Assembly: GCA_030613045.1 (NCBI GenBank)
Contig: JAUWMS010000212.1
Span: 1 to 5,645, forward strand
Reading direction: 5' to 3'
Origin: Candidatus Latescibacterota bacterium
Lineage (GTDB): Bacteria > Latescibacterota > 4484-107
DNA: 5,645 nucleotides
Both the position numbers and the translations under genes were made by a program. Each line of letters begins with the position of its first letter. Within the stretch, counting starts at the first letter, position 1. Below are positions 4,271 through 5,645 of the stretch, in pieces. The notes beneath the pieces were generated by a model. That model saw only the letters and a list, made by a program, of their open reading frames with translations, was not told where the DNA came from and did not search any database.

Positions 4271-5645
4271 AACAATCACCTCATAAACCTCAAGCTCTGG
4301 CAGAACCACTGTCGTGGTCTCCATATTCTCGATCTCACACACAAGCGACTCCTTATCGCTGAGCCGATACACGTAGAAATTCGGGCCCGAGTGCAGCGTC
4401 ACCCGTATGGGTCCCACCGGCATGATTTGGGACATGGGCCGCTGCATATCCCCGGTGTTGTTGACGAGATGAATCAACAACCGCTTCCCATTCTCCTGGC
4501 TCCACAACTCCACCTCCACCGTAGGCGGCGCATCCACCTCGATCTGAGGAAGACCGGGCAATACCGCCCGCACCGAGTCCGCGATCAGCTTCTCGTGCAT
4601 CGCCCCCTTCAACTCGCCGTAATCCTTCCCGATTAGATGCGGGAAATAGATCACCTTCCCCTTCCCGTAGCGGCCCGCGATCAAAGCCGGATGTTTCGAC
4701 TCCCCGCACAGCGGCTTGTAATGTCCGCCGATTGGATTCATAAAAATCAGCGGCGTCTCCCGATCCTTCAAGGCCGCCACTTCGAGCGCATATACCGGCC
4801 TCGGAAGCAACTCCTCCTCGCCGAACGCATCCAATGCCGGATGATCCGCCTTCCTGACCTTCAGATATTCCTCGTATCCCACCGGAACCATCGCCCGGTC
4901 CACGCGCTCGATCCCAAGCACCTCCCGAAACGCCGAATCCGCACGCGGCTCCCCACTCGCGTCGTACGCCCCGGCCTCAAAAGACGCCAGAAGCCCGCCG
5001 CCATTCCGAACAAACTCCGCAATCGCCGCCGTCTGCCCATCGCTGAGACACGCCGTATTCGGCAAAATCAGCGCGTCGTACCGTTTCAATCCCTCCGGCG
5101 TAATCCCCTCGTCGAGCACCACGTCGAAAGGCAGGTGCGCCCGGCTAAGCGCGAGAAAGGTTCCCGCGATCTCCGCACCGGTCAGGTCATCACAGAGGCT
5201 TTTCCGTTTCTCCCAGTCCACGATGTTCCGCCCCGTGCCCACGTCCACGATCAAATCCTGCTCCTTGCCCGTGCCGGCCTCCCGCGTGATCTCCTTCAAC
5301 CGGGAAACGTAGGTATGACTCGTCTGACTGGAGATGATCAGCCCAATCTTCGCCGCGGACGTCCCATCCGTATAGTATTCCTCGTGCTCCTCGAGAAAAC
5401 CGTACAACTTCCCGACGGCCTCGATGTCCCGCTCGAGCGCGACCTTCGAAGGCTGGTTCGACGACGGCTGCATCATATACGCAAACCAGGGATTCGCGCC
5501 GCACGCCGCAATCTGCGCAGGCGCCACCTGCATCTCGAGTTCGGGAAGGCCGATATAGTGCCATCCCCCGTGACAGTGATGCACGAACACCACCGCCGGA
5601 TTCCGGCCCGCACGAAGATACTTGGCCGCAATCGCCCAGAAATGG
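4259..5645 (-). CDS. Glycoside-hydrolase-like protein with beta-galactosidase-trimerisation-type domain, C-terminal fragment
   Basis: The frame is open to the right edge, so the start and most of the catalytic barrel are outside the window. The visible part is 461 residues, numbered from the first whole codon at 5644. It begins with the end of a TIM-barrel-like region: VHHCHGGWHYIG (21-32) and PAQIAACGANPWFAY. A Rossmann-like, glutamine-amidotransferase-like domain follows, from KIGLIIS (99-105), with YDALILPN and the loop GGLLASFEAGAYD (216-228), then GRYGKGKVIYFP (324-335). A C-terminal beta domain holds RLLIHLVNNTGD (388-399) and ends EVYEVIVCEW. This order matches beta-galactosidase-like and GHL6-type hypothetical glycosyl hydrolases. 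The catalytic acids cannot be checked and the substrate is unknown. A GTG at 5593 lies inside the frame, with conserved-looking residues upstream, and is not taken as the start. The stop codon lies inside a heptamer repeat. Confidence 0.83.
   Translation of the reverse strand, partial: HFWAIAAKYLRAGRNPAVVFVHHCHGGWHYIGLPELEMQVAPAQIAACGANPWFAYMMQPSSNQPSKVALERDIEAVGKLYGFLEEHEEYYTDGTSAAKIGLIISSQTSHTYVSRLKEITREAGTGKEQDLIVDVGTGRNIVDWEKRKSLCDDLTGAEIAGTFLALSRAHLPFDVVLDEGITPEGLKRYDALILPNTACLSDGQTAAIAEFVRNGGGLLASFEAGAYDASGEPRADSAFREVLGIERVDRAMVPVGYEEYLKVRKADHPALDAFGEEELLPRPVYALEVAALKDRETPLIFMNPIGGHYKPLCGESKHPALIAGRYGKGKVIYFPHLIGKDYGELKGAMHEKLIADSVRAVLPGLPQIEVDAPPTVEVELWSQENGKRLLIHLVNNTGDMQRPMSQIMPVGPIRVTLHSGPNFYVYRLSDKESLVCEIENMETTTVVLPELEVYEVIVCEW

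Noticed and set aside
5591..5593. GTG as a possible start of the glycoside-hydrolase-like gene
   Set aside because: The frame is open to the window edge, the upstream residues (HFWAIAAKYLRAGRNPA) fit a barrel helix and strand, and no ribosome site precedes the GTG.

Overview
This window is a stretch of bacterial chromosome in which every gene I can support lies on the minus strand, so transcription runs from right to left. Five genes are visible, two of them cut by the window edges. The product families are those common in carbohydrate-degrading, mostly uncultured bacteria such as Planctomycetota, Lentisphaerota, Hydrogenedentota, Latescibacterota or Poribacteria. I cannot choose between these from the sequence. 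There are no phage, IS, tRNA, rRNA or CRISPR features.

Layout, in order of transcription: (1) 5645-4259, the C-terminal 461 residues of a glycoside-hydrolase-like protein with a beta-galactosidase-trimerisation-type domain, its start outside the window; (2) 3901-2504, a divergent NodB-like polysaccharide deacetylase with a duplicated C-terminal module; (3) 2359-1847, a small nitroreductase-family flavoprotein; (4) 1735-446, a short form of the neutral ceramidase-like family with no signal peptide; (5) 173-1, the first 57 residues of a sugar phosphate isomerase/epimerase-like TIM-barrel protein. The four visible starts all have strong purine-rich Shine-Dalgarno sequences. The gaps of 111 to 357 bp, with hairpins and repeats in them, argue against one tightly coupled operon. 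A shared role in glycan or sugar-derivative breakdown is an inference from family membership only.

The most unusual part is between the genes. Every complete gap contains repeat or inverted-repeat material, mostly a 6-7 nt word repeated at 6-10 nt intervals: MTCACYA heptamers (372-441, 1784-1806 inverted, 4258-4270), CGCGAAT (209-234), GGTTRA (3967-4002, with an inverted partner), CACTGAT (4078-4112) and CTCTGCG (4217-4240). There are also two hairpin elements (262-284 and 2393-2444). The 357-bp gap between genes 1 and 2 is almost wholly built from these families, nested inside a terminal inverted repeat (3933-3951 / 4226-4244). One heptamer copy contains the stop codon of the glycoside-hydrolase gene. 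The function and mode of spread of these elements cannot be told from this window, and they are the best candidates for something poorly described.
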